Positions 39,794-50,002 of a stretch of 64,000 bases of DNA are shown here, in pieces. Source of the DNA: Lampropedia hyalina DSM 16112 (lineage in GTDB: Bacteria > Pseudomonadota > Gammaproteobacteria > Burkholderiales > Burkholderiaceae_C); the NCBI RefSeq assembly GCF_900129055.1, contig NZ_FQUZ01000017.1, forward strand, positions 1 to 64,000, written 5' to 3'. Positions within the stretch are counted from its first letter, which is position 1. Each line of letters begins with the position of its first letter. A program made the translations under genes and the position numbers. The notes under the pieces were generated by a model. That model was given only the letters and a program-made list of their open reading frames with translations. It searched no databases and was not told the DNA's origin.

Positions 39794-39816
39794 AATATTG
39801 ACAAAATGGAGAAAAT

Positions 39817-40089
39817 ATGCAGTCAACTATCAACTTGCTAGATAGGGCCGAGCAAGTCAAGCCGCTAGCGGCATGGACAAAAGAAATGAAGCTCTCTGGA
39901 AACGTGCTCTATACAGCCCGATTGCGTGGCCGGTTAAGCCCGATACTGGCAGGAGCCATAGCAGAAAAGCTGGGGGAGGATGTGCAGCACTGGATCACGG
40001 TTGCCGTGCTGGAGACAGAGAAGGAATCAGGCGCACTGGATCACCTGAAGAAGACAGCCGACCGCTGGCTGAACAAGGTAAACTCATAG
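39817..40089 (+). CDS. Probable phage regulator (DUF3693-like, 90 residues)
   Basis: Begins MQSTINLLDRAEQVKPLAAW and is the only phage-body gene on the plus strand at this end. A helix-turn-helix-like stretch KEMKLSGNVLYTARLRGRLSP is followed by LAGAIAEKLGEDVQHWITVA. It faces the replication operon across the three operators, the place of RstR-type repressors. A TTGACA is only 14 bases before this ATG, so the true start or promoter may differ. Confidence 0.7.
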   Translation: MQSTINLLDRAEQVKPLAAWTKEMKLSGNVLYTARLRGRLSPILAGAIAEKLGEDVQHWITVAVLETEKESGALDHLKKTADRWLNKVNS

Positions 40090-40118
40090 GTTTTCTTCCC
40101 AACTTCCGAGGCAGCACC

Positions 40119-41447
40119 ATGAAGCCTATCCACAAGTCCGCCAAGCTGGCACACGTTCTCTACGACATTCGCGGGCCGATTGTCGATCAGGCGCGCCGCA
40201 TGGAGGACGAGGGTCAGAAAATCATCAAACTCAACATCGGCAACCTGGCCGCCTTCGGCTTCGATGCCCCGGAGGAAATCCAGCAGGACATGATCCGCAA
40301 CCTGCCCACCTCGGCGGGCTATTCGGACAGCAAGGGCGTGTTCGCCGCACGCAAGGCCGTGATGCACGAGACGCAGAAACAGGGCATCGTCGGCGTGACG
40401 CTGGACGATATTTACCTGGGCAACGGAGCCAGCGAGCTGATCGCCATGGCCACCAACGCCCTGCTGGACGATGGCGACGAGCTGCTGCTGCCCGCGCCCG
40501 ACTACCCGCTGTGGACGGCCGTGACCAACCTGTCTGGCGGCACACCCGTGCATTACCTGTGCGATGAGAACAACGGCTGGGCACCCGATCTGGACGACAT
40601 CCGCCGCAAGATCACACCACGCACCAAAGGCATCGTCGTCATCAACCCCAACAACCCCACGGGCGTGATCTATCCGCTGGAAGTCCTGCTGGAGATTGTC
40701 GCCATTGCCCGCGAGCACGGGCTGGTCATCCTCGCCGACGAAGTCTATGACAAGGTGCTGTACGACGGCCACACCCACACCGCACTGGCCAGCCTCTGCA
40801 CCGATGTGCTGACGCTCACCTTCAATTCGCTGTCCAAAAGCTACCGCTCCTGCGGCTACCGCGCGGGCTGGATGATCGTCTCCGGCGACAAAAGCATGGC
40901 ACGCGACTACATCGAAGGGCTGGACATGCTGGCGAACATGAAACTGTGCTCCAACGTGCCGGGACAATGGGCCATCCAGACCGCGCTGGGCGGCTACCAG
41001 AGCATTCACGAACTCACCGGCACGGGCGGTCGCCTGCGCCGCCAGCGCGACCTGGCCTACGAGATGATTACCGCCATTCCCGGCATCACCTGCGTCAAGC
41101 CCCAGGCCACGTTGTACATGTTCCCGCGCCTCGACCCGCAGGTCTATCCCATCCACGACGACCGCGAGTTCTTCCTGGAGCTGCTCAAGGAAACCCGCGT
41201 GATGCTGGTGCAGGGCACGGGCTTCAACTGGCCCAGCCCCGACCACTTCCGCATCGTATTCCTGCCGCACGAGCCAGACCTGCGCGAAGCCATCGAGCGC
41301 ATCGGCCGCTTCCTCGCCAAGGTGCGCAACCGCCATGCGGCGCAGAAGGCCATTGCCACCCCGGTGACTGCCGCCCAGGGCAAGGCCGCCAAAGACAGCA
41401 CGACGGTAAACAGCACCACTGAGAAAACCACCAGTCCGGCTTCATAA
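40119..41447 (+). CDS. alaA: Alanine/pyridoxal-phosphate aminotransferase (AlaA type)
   Basis: A 442-residue class I aminotransferase, probably making alanine from pyruvate and glutamate. PLP-binding marks are VVINPNNPTGVIYP, ILADEVYDKVLYDG and the lysine in LTFNSLSKSYRSCGYRAGWM. The C-terminal 35 residues are a non-conserved Ala/Thr tail. The prophage ends about 25 bp upstream, so its native promoter may be displaced. It leads the alaA-hom-thrC cluster. Confidence 0.92.
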   Translation: MKPIHKSAKLAHVLYDIRGPIVDQARRMEDEGQKIIKLNIGNLAAFGFDAPEEIQQDMIRNLPTSAGYSDSKGVFAARKAVMHETQKQGIVGVTLDDIYLGNGASELIAMATNALLDDGDELLLPAPDYPLWTAVTNLSGGTPVHYLCDENNGWAPDLDDIRRKITPRTKGIVVINPNNPTGVIYPLEVLLEIVAIAREHGLVILADEVYDKVLYDGHTHTALASLCTDVLTLTFNSLSKSYRSCGYRAGWMIVSGDKSMARDYIEGLDMLANMKLCSNVPGQWAIQTALGGYQSIHELTGTGGRLRRQRDLAYEMITAIPGITCVKPQATLYMFPRLDPQVYPIHDDREFFLELLKETRVMLVQGTGFNWPSPDHFRIVFLPHEPDLREAIERIGRFLAKVRNRHAAQKAIATPVTAAQGKAAKDSTTVNSTTEKTTSPAS

Positions 41448-41553
41448 TGGCAAACCCTCCTCGCCACGGCGAGGCAAAACCCCACGCGGTGGCACGGCCT
41501 GCCGGGACACAGGCCACCGTCCCCTTTCGACTTCTCAACCGATCACTGACAAC

Positions 41554-42903
41554 ATGAAAAACATTCGCGTAGGACTTTTGGGCATTGGCACCGTAGGCGG
41601 CGGCACATTCGAGGTATTGCGCCGCAACCAGGACGAAATCCGTCGCCGGGCCGGCAGCGGCATCGTCATCACCGCCGTGGCCGACCTGAACGTGGAGCGC
41701 GCACGCAGCATCGTCGGCGACGACGTACAAGTGGTGAGCGATGCCCGCCAGATCATTGCCAACCCCGACATCGACGTGGTCATCGAGCTGATCGGCGGCT
41801 ACGGCATTGCCAGGGAACTGGTGCTGGAAGCCATTGCGGCAGGCAAGCACGTCGTCACCGCCAACAAGGCCCTGCTGGCCGTGCATGGCACCGAAATCTT
41901 CCATGCGGCGGCACAAAAAGGCGTGATCGTCGCCTATGAAGCCGCCGTGGCCGGTGGCATCCCCATCATCAAGGCCCTGCGCGAAGGGCTGGCCGCCAAC
42001 CGCATCGACTGGGTGGCGGGCATCATCAACGGCACGACCAACTTCATCCTCTCGGAAATGCGCGACAAGGGCCTGAGCTTTGCCGAAGTGCTCACAGAGG
42101 CGCAACGCCTGGGCTATGCCGAAGCCGACCCCACATTCGACATCGAAGGCGTGGATGCGGCCCACAAGATCACGCTGATGAGCGCGATTGCCTTCGGTAT
42201 TCCCGTGCAGTTCGACAAAGCCTATGTGGAAGGCATCACGCAACTGCACCGCCCCGACATCCGCTACGCCGAACAACTGGGCTACCGCATCAAGCTGCTG
42301 GGCATTGCCAAGCGCACCGCGCAGGGCATCGAACTGCGCGTTCACCCCAGCCTGATTCCCGCCAAACGCCTGATCGCCAGCGTCGAAGGAGCCATGAACG
42401 CCGTCGTCGTGCACGGCGATGCCGTGGGCACCACGCTGCACTACGGCAAGGGCGCGGGAGCCGAGCCGACGGCCAGTGCCGTGATTGCCGATCTGGTCGA
42501 TATCGCCCGCCTGCAAGGGGCAGATGCCGTCCACCAGGTGCCCGCCCTCGCCTTCCAGGCAAGCAGTCTGACCGCCGCCAGCGACAACCTGCCCGTGCTG
42601 CCGATGGATGACATCGTCACCGGCTACTACCTGCGCGCCCGCGTCGCCGACGAGGCCGGAGTGCTGGCCACCATCACCCGCATCCTCGCCGATGCCGGCA
42701 TCAGCGTTGATGCCATGCTGCAACGCGAATCCGACGAAGTGAGCGAATTCAGCGAAAACGCCCCGCACAAAGCCCAGACCGACCTCATCATCCTCACGCA
42801 CGACACCCGCGAAGGCACGCTGAACCAGGCTCTGACACAAATCCAGCAACTGCCCAGTGTGCTGGCTCCCATCGTGCGCATCCGCAAGGAAGAACTCAAC
42901 TGA
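41554..42903 (+). CDS. hom: Homoserine dehydrogenase
   Basis: Converts aspartate semialdehyde to homoserine. It is 449 residues. The NAD(P) motif VGLLGIGTVGGGTFEVL is at the N terminus, VTANKALLAVHG and the catalytic-lysine region GIINGTTNFILSEMRDKGLS follow. A C-terminal ACT domain (about 355-435, GVLATITRILADAGISVDAM) is for threonine feedback. It uses the same substrate as the polyamine dehydrogenase at 27 kb. Confidence 0.96.
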   Translation: MKNIRVGLLGIGTVGGGTFEVLRRNQDEIRRRAGSGIVITAVADLNVERARSIVGDDVQVVSDARQIIANPDIDVVIELIGGYGIARELVLEAIAAGKHVVTANKALLAVHGTEIFHAAAQKGVIVAYEAAVAGGIPIIKALREGLAANRIDWVAGIINGTTNFILSEMRDKGLSFAEVLTEAQRLGYAEADPTFDIEGVDAAHKITLMSAIAFGIPVQFDKAYVEGITQLHRPDIRYAEQLGYRIKLLGIAKRTAQGIELRVHPSLIPAKRLIASVEGAMNAVVVHGDAVGTTLHYGKGAGAEPTASAVIADLVDIARLQGADAVHQVPALAFQASSLTAASDNLPVLPMDDIVTGYYLRARVADEAGVLATITRILADAGISVDAMLQRESDEVSEFSENAPHKAQTDLIILTHDTREGTLNQALTQIQQLPSVLAPIVRIRKEELN

Positions 42904-42972
42904 CCTCCTCCCCTGCACGGCACGGCGGTCGGGCCTGAGCCGACTGCCTGCCCTGCACACCCGGAACCCGAC

Positions 42973-44421
42973 ATGCTGTACCTCTCCACACGCGGCCACC
43001 CCGACCGCAAACACTTCTGCGACATCCTGCTCGAAGGGCTGGCTCCCGACGGCGGCCTGTACCTGCCGGAACACTACCCACAGGTGGGCGACCAACTCGC
43101 ACGCCTGCGCCAGGTCTGGAACACCCAGGGCTATGCCGCGCTGGCACATGAAATCCTCTCGCTCTACATCGACGACATTCCCGCCGACGACCTGCGCCGC
43201 ATTGCCGAGAAAACCTACACCGCCGAAGTGTTCGGCACCGAAGCCATCACCCCGGTGCGCCCGCTGGAAGCCGGGCTGTGGGTCGAAGGCCTGTCCAATG
43301 GCCCGACACTTGCCTTCAAGGACATGGCCATGCAGTTGCTGGGCAACCTGTTCGAGTACGAACTGGGCCGCCGGGGCGCGGAACTGAACATTCTGGGCGC
43401 GACCTCCGGGGACACCGGCAGTGCCGCCGAGTACGCCATGCGTGGCAAGCGCGGCGTGCGCGTGTTCATGCTCAGCCCGCACGGGCGCATGAGTACCTTC
43501 CAGCAGGCGCAGATGTTCAGCCTGCTCGATGCCAACATCCACAACATCGCCATCGAAGGCGTGTTCGACGACTGCCAGGACATCGTCAAGGCCGTCAGCA
43601 ACGACCTCGCCTTCAAACAGCAATACCGCATCGGCACCGTCAATTCCATCAACTGGGCACGGCTGCTGGCACAGGTGATCTATTACTTTGCCGGCTACTT
43701 TCAGGTGACACAGCAGGACAGCGAGAGTGTCTCGTTCACCGTGCCCAGCGGCAACTTCGGCAACATCTGCGCAGGCCATGTGGCGCGACAAATGGGCCTG
43801 CCAATTGCGCAACTGGTGGTTGCCACCAACGAAAACGACGTACTCGACGAATTCTTCAAGACCGGCATCTACCGCCCCCGCAGCAGCGCGGACACGCTGG
43901 AAACCTCCAGCCCTTCGATGGACATCTCCAAGGCCAGCAACTTCGAGCGGTTCGTGTTCGACCTGCTGGGCCGCGATGCCGCCGCACTCAAGACCCTGTT
44001 CGCCGACACCCTGCCACGCCAGGGCTTCTTCGACCTGAGCGCAGATGCCCGCTTCCAGCAGGCACGCCAGCAGTTCGGCTTCGTCAGCGGCAAAAGCACC
44101 CATGCCGACCGCCTCGCCACCATCCGCAGCGTCTGGCAGCAATTCCAGCAGGAAATCGACACCCACACCGCCGATGGCGTGAAAGTGGCGCGCGAACACC
44201 ACGATGCCGCCAGCCCCGTGCCGATGATCGTGCTGGAAACCGCGCTGGCCGTGAAATTCAGTGCCACCATCGTGCAAGCCCTGGGCCACGAACCCTCGCG
44301 CCCCGCGCAATTCAACGGCATCGAGCAACTGCCACGCCGCGTGCAAGTATTGCCCGCCAGCGTCCAGCAGGTGCAGCAACTGATCGTGCAGACCGTGGCC
44401 ACACCGGCAGCCGCTTCCTGA
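42973..44421 (+). CDS. thrC: Threonine synthase
   Basis: PLP enzyme making threonine from phosphohomoserine. It is 482 residues, class with an N-terminal extension (MLYLSTRGHPDRKHFCDILL). The PLP lysine lies in SNGPTLAFKDMAMQLLG and the phosphate loop in GATSGDTGSAAEYAMRG. Homoserine kinase (thrB) is not present between hom and thrC and must be elsewhere. Confidence 0.96.
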   Translation: MLYLSTRGHPDRKHFCDILLEGLAPDGGLYLPEHYPQVGDQLARLRQVWNTQGYAALAHEILSLYIDDIPADDLRRIAEKTYTAEVFGTEAITPVRPLEAGLWVEGLSNGPTLAFKDMAMQLLGNLFEYELGRRGAELNILGATSGDTGSAAEYAMRGKRGVRVFMLSPHGRMSTFQQAQMFSLLDANIHNIAIEGVFDDCQDIVKAVSNDLAFKQQYRIGTVNSINWARLLAQVIYYFAGYFQVTQQDSESVSFTVPSGNFGNICAGHVARQMGLPIAQLVVATNENDVLDEFFKTGIYRPRSSADTLETSSPSMDISKASNFERFVFDLLGRDAAALKTLFADTLPRQGFFDLSADARFQQARQQFGFVSGKSTHADRLATIRSVWQQFQQEIDTHTADGVKVAREHHDAASPVPMIVLETALAVKFSATIVQALGHEPSRPAQFNGIEQLPRRVQVLPASVQQVQQLIVQTVATPAAAS

Positions 44422-44530
44422 AGCTCGCTACCTAGCCCGCACACGGGGTTCATCCCCTCCCACCCAGCCCTGCATTGCGGCACAATGCAGGGCTTTGTTT
44501 TTGCAGAATTTTTCGGGAAGTCAGCACACC

Positions 44531-46129
44531 ATGTTTTCAGTCATTGGCGGTCTGGCGGGCGGCATCGGGCTGTTCCTGCTGGGCATGATCCTGCTGTCCG
44601 ACAGCTTCAAGGCGATGGCGGGTGAATCGCTGCGCGGCTGGATGGCGCAGTTCACCGGCACCCCGCTGACCGCCATGCTCACCGGCATGGGCGTGACCGC
44701 GATGGTGCAGTCGTCCACTGCCACCACCATGGCCACCATCGGCTTCGTCAGTGCCGGGCTGCTGGGGTTTCACAACGCCATCGGGGTCATCATCGGCGCG
44801 AACATCGGCACCACCAGCACCGGCTGGATCGTCGCCCTGCTGGGCATGAAGTTCTCTGTCTCCAGCCTCGCCCTGCCCTTCATTGCGCTGGGCGCGCTGA
44901 TGAAACTGCTGGGCAAGGACAAACTCGCGCTGGCCGGGCTGGCACTGGCAGGCTTCGGGCTGATCTTCGTCGGCATCGAATACCTGCAAGTGGCGATGGC
45001 CGGGCTGGCAGAACAGGTCGATCTGTCGCGTTTTGCAGGCGATGGCTGGGGCACGCGGCTGGTGCTGGTGCTCATCGGCATCGTCATGACCGTGCTGCTG
45101 CAAGCCTCCAGTGCCGCCGTGGCCGCCACGCTGGCAGCCCTTTCCAGCGGCACAATCGACTTCTCGCAAGCCGCCGCACTGGTCATCGGCCAGAACATCG
45201 GCACCACCGCCACCGCTCTGCTGGCCGCCGTGGGTGGCTCGGCCAGTGCCAAGCGCACCGCCTTGGTGCATGTGCTGTTCAACCTGGGATCGGCGGTGCT
45301 GGCATTCTTCGCCCTGCTGCCGCTGTCGGTACACCTGCTGCGCCTCTACCAGCAGCACTGGGGCGCACCCGATCTGGCTCTGGCCCTCGCGGCGTTCCAC
45401 TCCGCCTTCAGCATCCTGGGCGCACTGGTGTTCATGCCCCACACCGTCTGGCTGGCAAGGTTGGCCACCCGGCTGATTCCCGAATCCGCACCACCCGGCC
45501 TGCGCCACCTCGATGCCTCGCTGCTGAGCGTGCCCGCGCTGGCCATTGCCGCTGCCGAAGACACCGTGCGCATGGGCATTGCCGACACCTGCCACCTGCT
45601 GGCGCGGCGCATTCAGGGTGAGCCGGTGGCCAGCAACATCAGTGGCATGGGGCTGGAGAAGCTGCTGATGGCCGTGGACGACTATCTGGCCCGACTGCCA
45701 GTGCCCCAGTCCGCCAGCGACCAGCAGCGGCTGGTCTATCTGCTGCAACTGCTGGATCACACCCGCGTGCTGCGCGACGACCTGCAAACCATCGGCCATG
45801 TGCAAGCCCTGCGCCAGCAGCCCGCCCTGCTCCACCTGGGCTTGAAACTCGCGCCGGTACTGGAGCGCAGTGCCCAATGGCTGGCCGATGGCCTGCCCCT
45901 GCGTGAAGACGTGGCCGAAGAACTGCGCCAGATGAGCGAATGGGTACACGAACAGCAACCCACCGCCCGCCGCGAAGTGGTGGAACAGGCCGCCAGCTAC
46001 ACGATCTCCGCCGCCATGGCACTGGAGCAACTGGCCGCACAACGCTGGCTGGAGCGTCTGGCCAAGCACGTGACCCGCGTGGCCGAAGCCCTGGGCAATG
46101 CAAGGGCCGCACACGGAGATGCGGCATAA
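44531..46129 (+). CDS. Na+/phosphate cotransporter family protein (NptA/YjbB-like)
   Basis: A 532-residue protein. The N-terminal half has about eight membrane segments with two repeats of the QSST motif (MVQSSTATTMATIGFVS, then LLQASSAAVAATLAALSSG), the phosphate-site signature. From about residue 330 a soluble helical PhoU-like domain follows. It could export or import phosphate. The ATG of MFSVIGGLAGG is used. Confidence 0.9.
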   Translation: MFSVIGGLAGGIGLFLLGMILLSDSFKAMAGESLRGWMAQFTGTPLTAMLTGMGVTAMVQSSTATTMATIGFVSAGLLGFHNAIGVIIGANIGTTSTGWIVALLGMKFSVSSLALPFIALGALMKLLGKDKLALAGLALAGFGLIFVGIEYLQVAMAGLAEQVDLSRFAGDGWGTRLVLVLIGIVMTVLLQASSAAVAATLAALSSGTIDFSQAAALVIGQNIGTTATALLAAVGGSASAKRTALVHVLFNLGSAVLAFFALLPLSVHLLRLYQQHWGAPDLALALAAFHSAFSILGALVFMPHTVWLARLATRLIPESAPPGLRHLDASLLSVPALAIAAAEDTVRMGIADTCHLLARRIQGEPVASNISGMGLEKLLMAVDDYLARLPVPQSASDQQRLVYLLQLLDHTRVLRDDLQTIGHVQALRQQPALLHLGLKLAPVLERSAQWLADGLPLREDVAEELRQMSEWVHEQQPTARREVVEQAASYTISAAMALEQLAAQRWLERLAKHVTRVAEALGNARAAHGDAA

Positions 46130-46211
46130 ACCGCTCTCAAGAAGAATAAATTTATTGTTTTACTTTAATTTTTCAATACAATACAGCCATTAATTCATCA
46201 AGGAGTTTGTA

Positions 46212-46775
46212 TTGTCTTCCGATCGCCTTCCCATCCTGAGCCAAGGTCTGGCCACCCTCACGCTGTGGCTGATGATCGCCATGCTGTGCCTCAATGCAGC
46301 GGTATGGCTGGTGCCAGCCTGGGGCACGCTGCCTGGGCAGCATGGCTTTGACTTCTCCCTGTCCGACCGCTTGATGGCCATGCTGGCACTCGATCCTGCC
46401 GCCCTGCCCCCGTGGCAACGCCTGGGTGCGTTGCTGCTGTCCAGCATCCCGCTGCTGGTCATTTCGCGTGGCTTGCTGCATCTGCGCGCCCTGTTCCAAG
46501 GCTACGCCAGCGGCCTTTATTTCTCGCCACAATCCGCAACGCACATGGGTGGGCTGGGCCACTGCGTCGCCTTGTGGGTGCTCTGTGACTTTCTGTGCGA
46601 ACCGCTGCTGACCGTCTGGCTGACATTCACCCAGCCGCCGGGAGAACGCCTGCTTTCCGTCAGTCTGGAACCCAGTGCCGTCGTGGCCTTGTTTCTGGCG
46701 GCCTGCGTCGTCGTGATTGCGCGGATTCTGCGCCGCGCCAGCGACCTGCACGCCGAAAACCAGCAATTCATCTGA
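46212..46775 (+). CDS. DUF2975 family membrane protein
   Basis: A 187-residue protein with about four hydrophobic segments (LWLMIAMLCLNAAVWLVPA, LLLSSIPLLVISRGLLHL, VALWVLCDFLCEPLLTVW, AVVALFLAACVVVIARIL). The end ASDLHAENQQFI is typical of the family. The start is TTG with AGGAG six bases upstream. It is paired with a small HTH gene nine bases on, as in many genomes; the pair's role is unknown. Confidence 0.88.
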   Translation: MSSDRLPILSQGLATLTLWLMIAMLCLNAAVWLVPAWGTLPGQHGFDFSLSDRLMAMLALDPAALPPWQRLGALLLSSIPLLVISRGLLHLRALFQGYASGLYFSPQSATHMGGLGHCVALWVLCDFLCEPLLTVWLTFTQPPGERLLSVSLEPSAVVALFLAACVVVIARILRRASDLHAENQQFI

Positions 46776-46783
46776 AGCCCCCA

Positions 46784-47017
46784 ATGCCGATTGAAATCAC
46801 CCTCGACATCATGCTGGCCAAACGCAAGGTCAAATCCAGAGACCTGGCCGCCGCCATCGGCATCACCGAGCAGAATTTGTCACTGCTCAAGCAAGGCAAA
46901 GTCAAAGGCGTGCGACTGGGCACGCTCGAAGCCATCTGCGAATATCTGGATTGCCAGCCCGCAGACTTGCTGCGCTACTGCCCAGCTCCAGAGAGCCGGG
47001 CAAAGTCTGAACCATAG
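46784..47017 (+). CDS. XRE/Cro-type helix-turn-helix regulator
   Basis: A 77-residue regulator beginning MPIEITLDIMLAKRKVKSRD. HTH at about 20-45 (LAAAIGITEQNLSLLKQGKV), then LGTLEAICEYLDCQPADLLRY. It lies just after the DUF2975 gene and likely controls that pair. Confidence 0.9.
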   Translation: MPIEITLDIMLAKRKVKSRDLAAAIGITEQNLSLLKQGKVKGVRLGTLEAICEYLDCQPADLLRYCPAPESRAKSEP

Positions 47018-47029
47018 CCGCACCCCGCA

Positions 47030-47704
47030 ATGGCTTTGCCCACCTCACCCAGGCGCAGTATGGCAATTGCTGCCCTGGCGGTCACTGCATTGCATGGCCT
47101 GCTGCTCTATGCCATGTTCAGCCACTGGCCCCACACTCCGATGGCCAACACCATTCCAGAAGCCATCGCCCCACCGGTCATGCAACTGGCGTTGCTGCCA
47201 CCACCTGCACAGGCCCGGCCAATCTCCAGCCCCATGCCGGATGCCAGACCCGCACCGCTGCCCACGCGCCCCACCGAAGCCCCACGGCGAAAACCAGCAC
47301 CGCGCACTTCGGCCACACCTTCCGCCAGTCCGAAACACGCGGCATCTCCCACAACGCCCCTTTCGGCACCACTTCCACCAAAGACAACACCAACTGCGGC
47401 CTCTGCGCAGGTTCCACCCCGTTCAGCAAGCCAGGCCAAGCCCCGCTTCGACCTGAACCACCCCTCCACCCAGCAGTCCCTGCAAGCCATAGGCCAACGT
47501 TCGCCCTCCCTGGCCGAACAGGCCAACACCCAGCTGCATGGCCAGCACCACGCCACGAACCGCCGCGACCAAGAACTGAGCCAGAAGCTTGCACAGGCCG
47601 CCAAAGGCGATTGTGCCAAGGGCGAATTCACAGGCGGCAACATGGGCCTGCTGAGCGCGCCCTTCCTCGCCGCAGCCATGCTCAATGGAGACTGCGCGCG
47701 GTAA
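47030..47704 (+). CDS. Hypothetical anchored protein with proline/alanine-rich linker
   Basis: A 224-residue protein. One N-terminal membrane segment (SMAIAALAVTALHGLLLYAM), a Pro/Ala/Thr-rich linker (about 50-135) and a short C-terminal domain with two cysteines (AKGDCAKGEFTGGNMG and NGDCAR) resemble the shape of TonB-like or secretion scaffold proteins, but there is no TonB C-terminal domain. Its last 70 residues carry the motif most likely to define a family. Function unknown. Confidence 0.75.
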   Translation: MALPTSPRRSMAIAALAVTALHGLLLYAMFSHWPHTPMANTIPEAIAPPVMQLALLPPPAQARPISSPMPDARPAPLPTRPTEAPRRKPAPRTSATPSASPKHAASPTTPLSAPLPPKTTPTAASAQVPPRSASQAKPRFDLNHPSTQQSLQAIGQRSPSLAEQANTQLHGQHHATNRRDQELSQKLAQAAKGDCAKGEFTGGNMGLLSAPFLAAAMLNGDCAR

Positions 47705-48098
<394 letters not shown>

Positions 48099-48111
48099 AA
48101 AATCTTTACTT

Positions 48112-48185
48112 TGGAGGCGCGGCCCGGAGTCGAACCGGGCTAACCGGATTTGCAATCCGGGGCATAACCGCTTTGCTACCGCGCC
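48112..48185 (-). tRNA. tRNA-Cys (GCA)
   Basis: A 74-base tRNA with encoded CCA. The anticodon loop TTGCAAA contains GCA, decoding UGC/UGU. The acceptor arms GGCGCGG and CCGCGCC pair perfectly and the T-loop GGTTCGACTCC is standard. It lies 13 bp upstream of tRNA-Ser. Confidence 0.95.
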
Positions 48186-48255
48186 TTGGGGTTTCTGCAA
48201 TTTGCAAAGATGCGCATTATAGCCTGATTTTTCTCCTTGGAAAGGCAATGCGTTT

Positions 48256-49110
48256 TCAACCACGCACTTCCGGGTGAATGGTCGTGCGGGTGCGGTGTTT
48301 GTGCCATGAGGTCAGGCACAGGGTCAGGATGAAAATCAGGCTCAGCAACACGACAATGGTGGGGGCCGGCGCGCTGTTCAGATAGAAACTGAGGAACACG
48401 CCTGCCACCGCCGCCAGCAAGGCAACGCCGCTGGCCACCAGCAGCATCTGGCCAAAGGTGCGCACGATCAGAAAGGCAATGGCTCCAGGCGCAATCAGCA
48501 ATGCGATGGAAAGCACAATGCCCACCGCCTGCAATGCCCCCACCACGGCCAGCGAAACCGCCGCCAGCAGGCCGTAGTGCAACCAACCAGTGGCCAGCCC
48601 GGCAGTGCGGGCCTGCACGGGGTCGAAGGCGTGCAGCAGCAGGTCTTTCCATTGGAAGGCGATCCAGAGGCTGATGACCAAGGCAATGCCGCCACTCTCG
48701 AGCAGGTTGCGCCAACCGCTGCCCAGAATGTCTCCAAAGAGGATATGGTCCAGATGCACGTCACTCTCTATCCACACATACAGTAACAACCCCAGCGCGA
48801 ACATGCCGGAGAACACCACGCCCATGACGGTGTCCTGCTTGATGCGGCTGTTCTCGTGCAGATAGCCGGTGGCCAGGGCACAAACCATGCCCGCTGCAAA
48901 AGCCCCCACCGCCAAGGGCAGGCTGAACACATAGGCAAGGACCACGCCGGGAAAGACGGCATGGGAGATGGCATCGCCCAGCAGTGCCCAGCCCTTGAGT
49001 ACCAAAAAGCACGAAAGCAGTGCCGTGGGAATGGCAACGATGGCGGCAATCGCCAGGGCAAAGCGCATGAAATCGAACTGGAGCGGCAACCAGAGCCATT
49101 CAGGATTCAT
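48256..49110 (-). CDS. Metal ABC transporter permease (second of two)
   Basis: A 284-residue ABC-3 family permease with about eight membrane segments. It includes SCFLVLKGWALLGDAISHAVFPGV, the region that contacts the ATPase. The start overlaps the upstream permease by 11 bases. With its neighbours it forms a SitABCD/MntABCD-type importer, expected for manganese (and iron or zinc) because of the MntR-type gene beside it. Confidence 0.92.
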   Translation of the reverse strand: MNPEWLWLPLQFDFMRFALAIAAIVAIPTALLSCFLVLKGWALLGDAISHAVFPGVVLAYVFSLPLAVGAFAAGMVCALATGYLHENSRIKQDTVMGVVFSGMFALGLLLYVWIESDVHLDHILFGDILGSGWRNLLESGGIALVISLWIAFQWKDLLLHAFDPVQARTAGLATGWLHYGLLAAVSLAVVGALQAVGIVLSIALLIAPGAIAFLIVRTFGQMLLVASGVALLAAVAGVFLSFYLNSAPAPTIVVLLSLIFILTLCLTSWHKHRTRTTIHPEVRG

Positions 49111-50002
49111 GTCTGGCTCCCGTTCCAACAGGTGCAACGGATGCAACAGGCCGTATGCCCACTCTGGCACGCCGCCGTGCCGCCAGCAGCCCATGCTTGG
49201 GAGCGAGGATAAAGGCGGTCAGAAAAATCAGGGTTTGCAAGAGGACGATGATGGCCCCGGTCGCACCATCCAGAAAGAAGCTGGCATACGCGCCCAGCAG
49301 GCTGCTGATCGTGCCGATGCCGACGGCAATCGCAATGACATGGCCAAAACGGTCGCTGAGCAGGTAGGCTGTGGCTCCGGGTGTGACGATGAGTGCGATG
49401 ACGAGAAACGCCCCCACGGTCTGCATGGCTGCGACGGTGCAGGCAGAGAGCAGCGCGAAGAACAGGATTTTCAGAACCGTGGGATTCAGCCCTACGCTGC
49501 GCGCCTGGGTTTCGTCAAAAAAAACCAGCATGAGGTCTTTCCATTTGACCAGCAATACCAGCAGGCTGCCCAGACCGATGATGAGCATTTGCCGGGTGTC
49601 GCCCGGTGTGATGGCCAGGATATTGCCCAGAATGATGGTCTGGATGTTCACACTGGTGGGCGAGAGCGAGACCATGAACAGCCCCAGCCCGAAGAAGGCA
49701 CTGAAGATCAGCCCGATGATGGTGTCTTCCTTCAGCCGGGTGTGCTGGTTGAGGAACACCATCGCACTGGCCGCCAGTGCTCCGGCAAAGAAGGCTCCAG
49801 CCGAGAAAGACAGACCCAGCATGTAAGCCCCTGCCACTCCGGGAACGATGGCATGGGAAAGCGCGTCACCGATCAGCGACCAGCCCTTGAGCATCAGAAA
49901 GCACGACAGGAAGGCGCAAACCCCGCCAATGAGGGCCGAAACCCACATGGCGTTGAGCATGTAGCCGTAGCTGAACGGCAGCAGCAAAGTATCGATCATC
50001 AT
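49100..50002 (-). CDS. Metal ABC transporter permease (first of two)
   Basis: A 300-residue homologue of the next permease, with the same [22 protein letters not shown] segment. The pair implies a heterodimeric channel. It overlaps the ATPase gene by four bases. The C-terminal 35 residues are basic and cytoplasmic. Confidence 0.92.
   Translation of the reverse strand: MMIDTLLLPFSYGYMLNAMWVSALIGGVCAFLSCFLMLKGWSLIGDALSHAIVPGVAGAYMLGLSFSAGAFFAGALAASAMVFLNQHTRLKEDTIIGLIFSAFFGLGLFMVSLSPTSVNIQTIILGNILAITPGDTRQMLIIGLGSLLVLLVKWKDLMLVFFDETQARSVGLNPTVLKILFFALLSACTVAAMQTVGAFLVIALIVTPGATAYLLSDRFGHVIAIAVGIGTISSLLGAYASFFLDGATGAIIVLLQTLIFLTAFILAPKHGLLAARRRARVGIRPVASVAPVGTGARHES

Noticed and set aside
41224-44379. 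A 1051-codon open frame on the minus strand opposite hom and thrC
   Set aside because: It mirrors the coding strand of well-conserved genes; high third-position GC makes long antisense frames. The peptide is His/Gln/Gly-rich with no domain.
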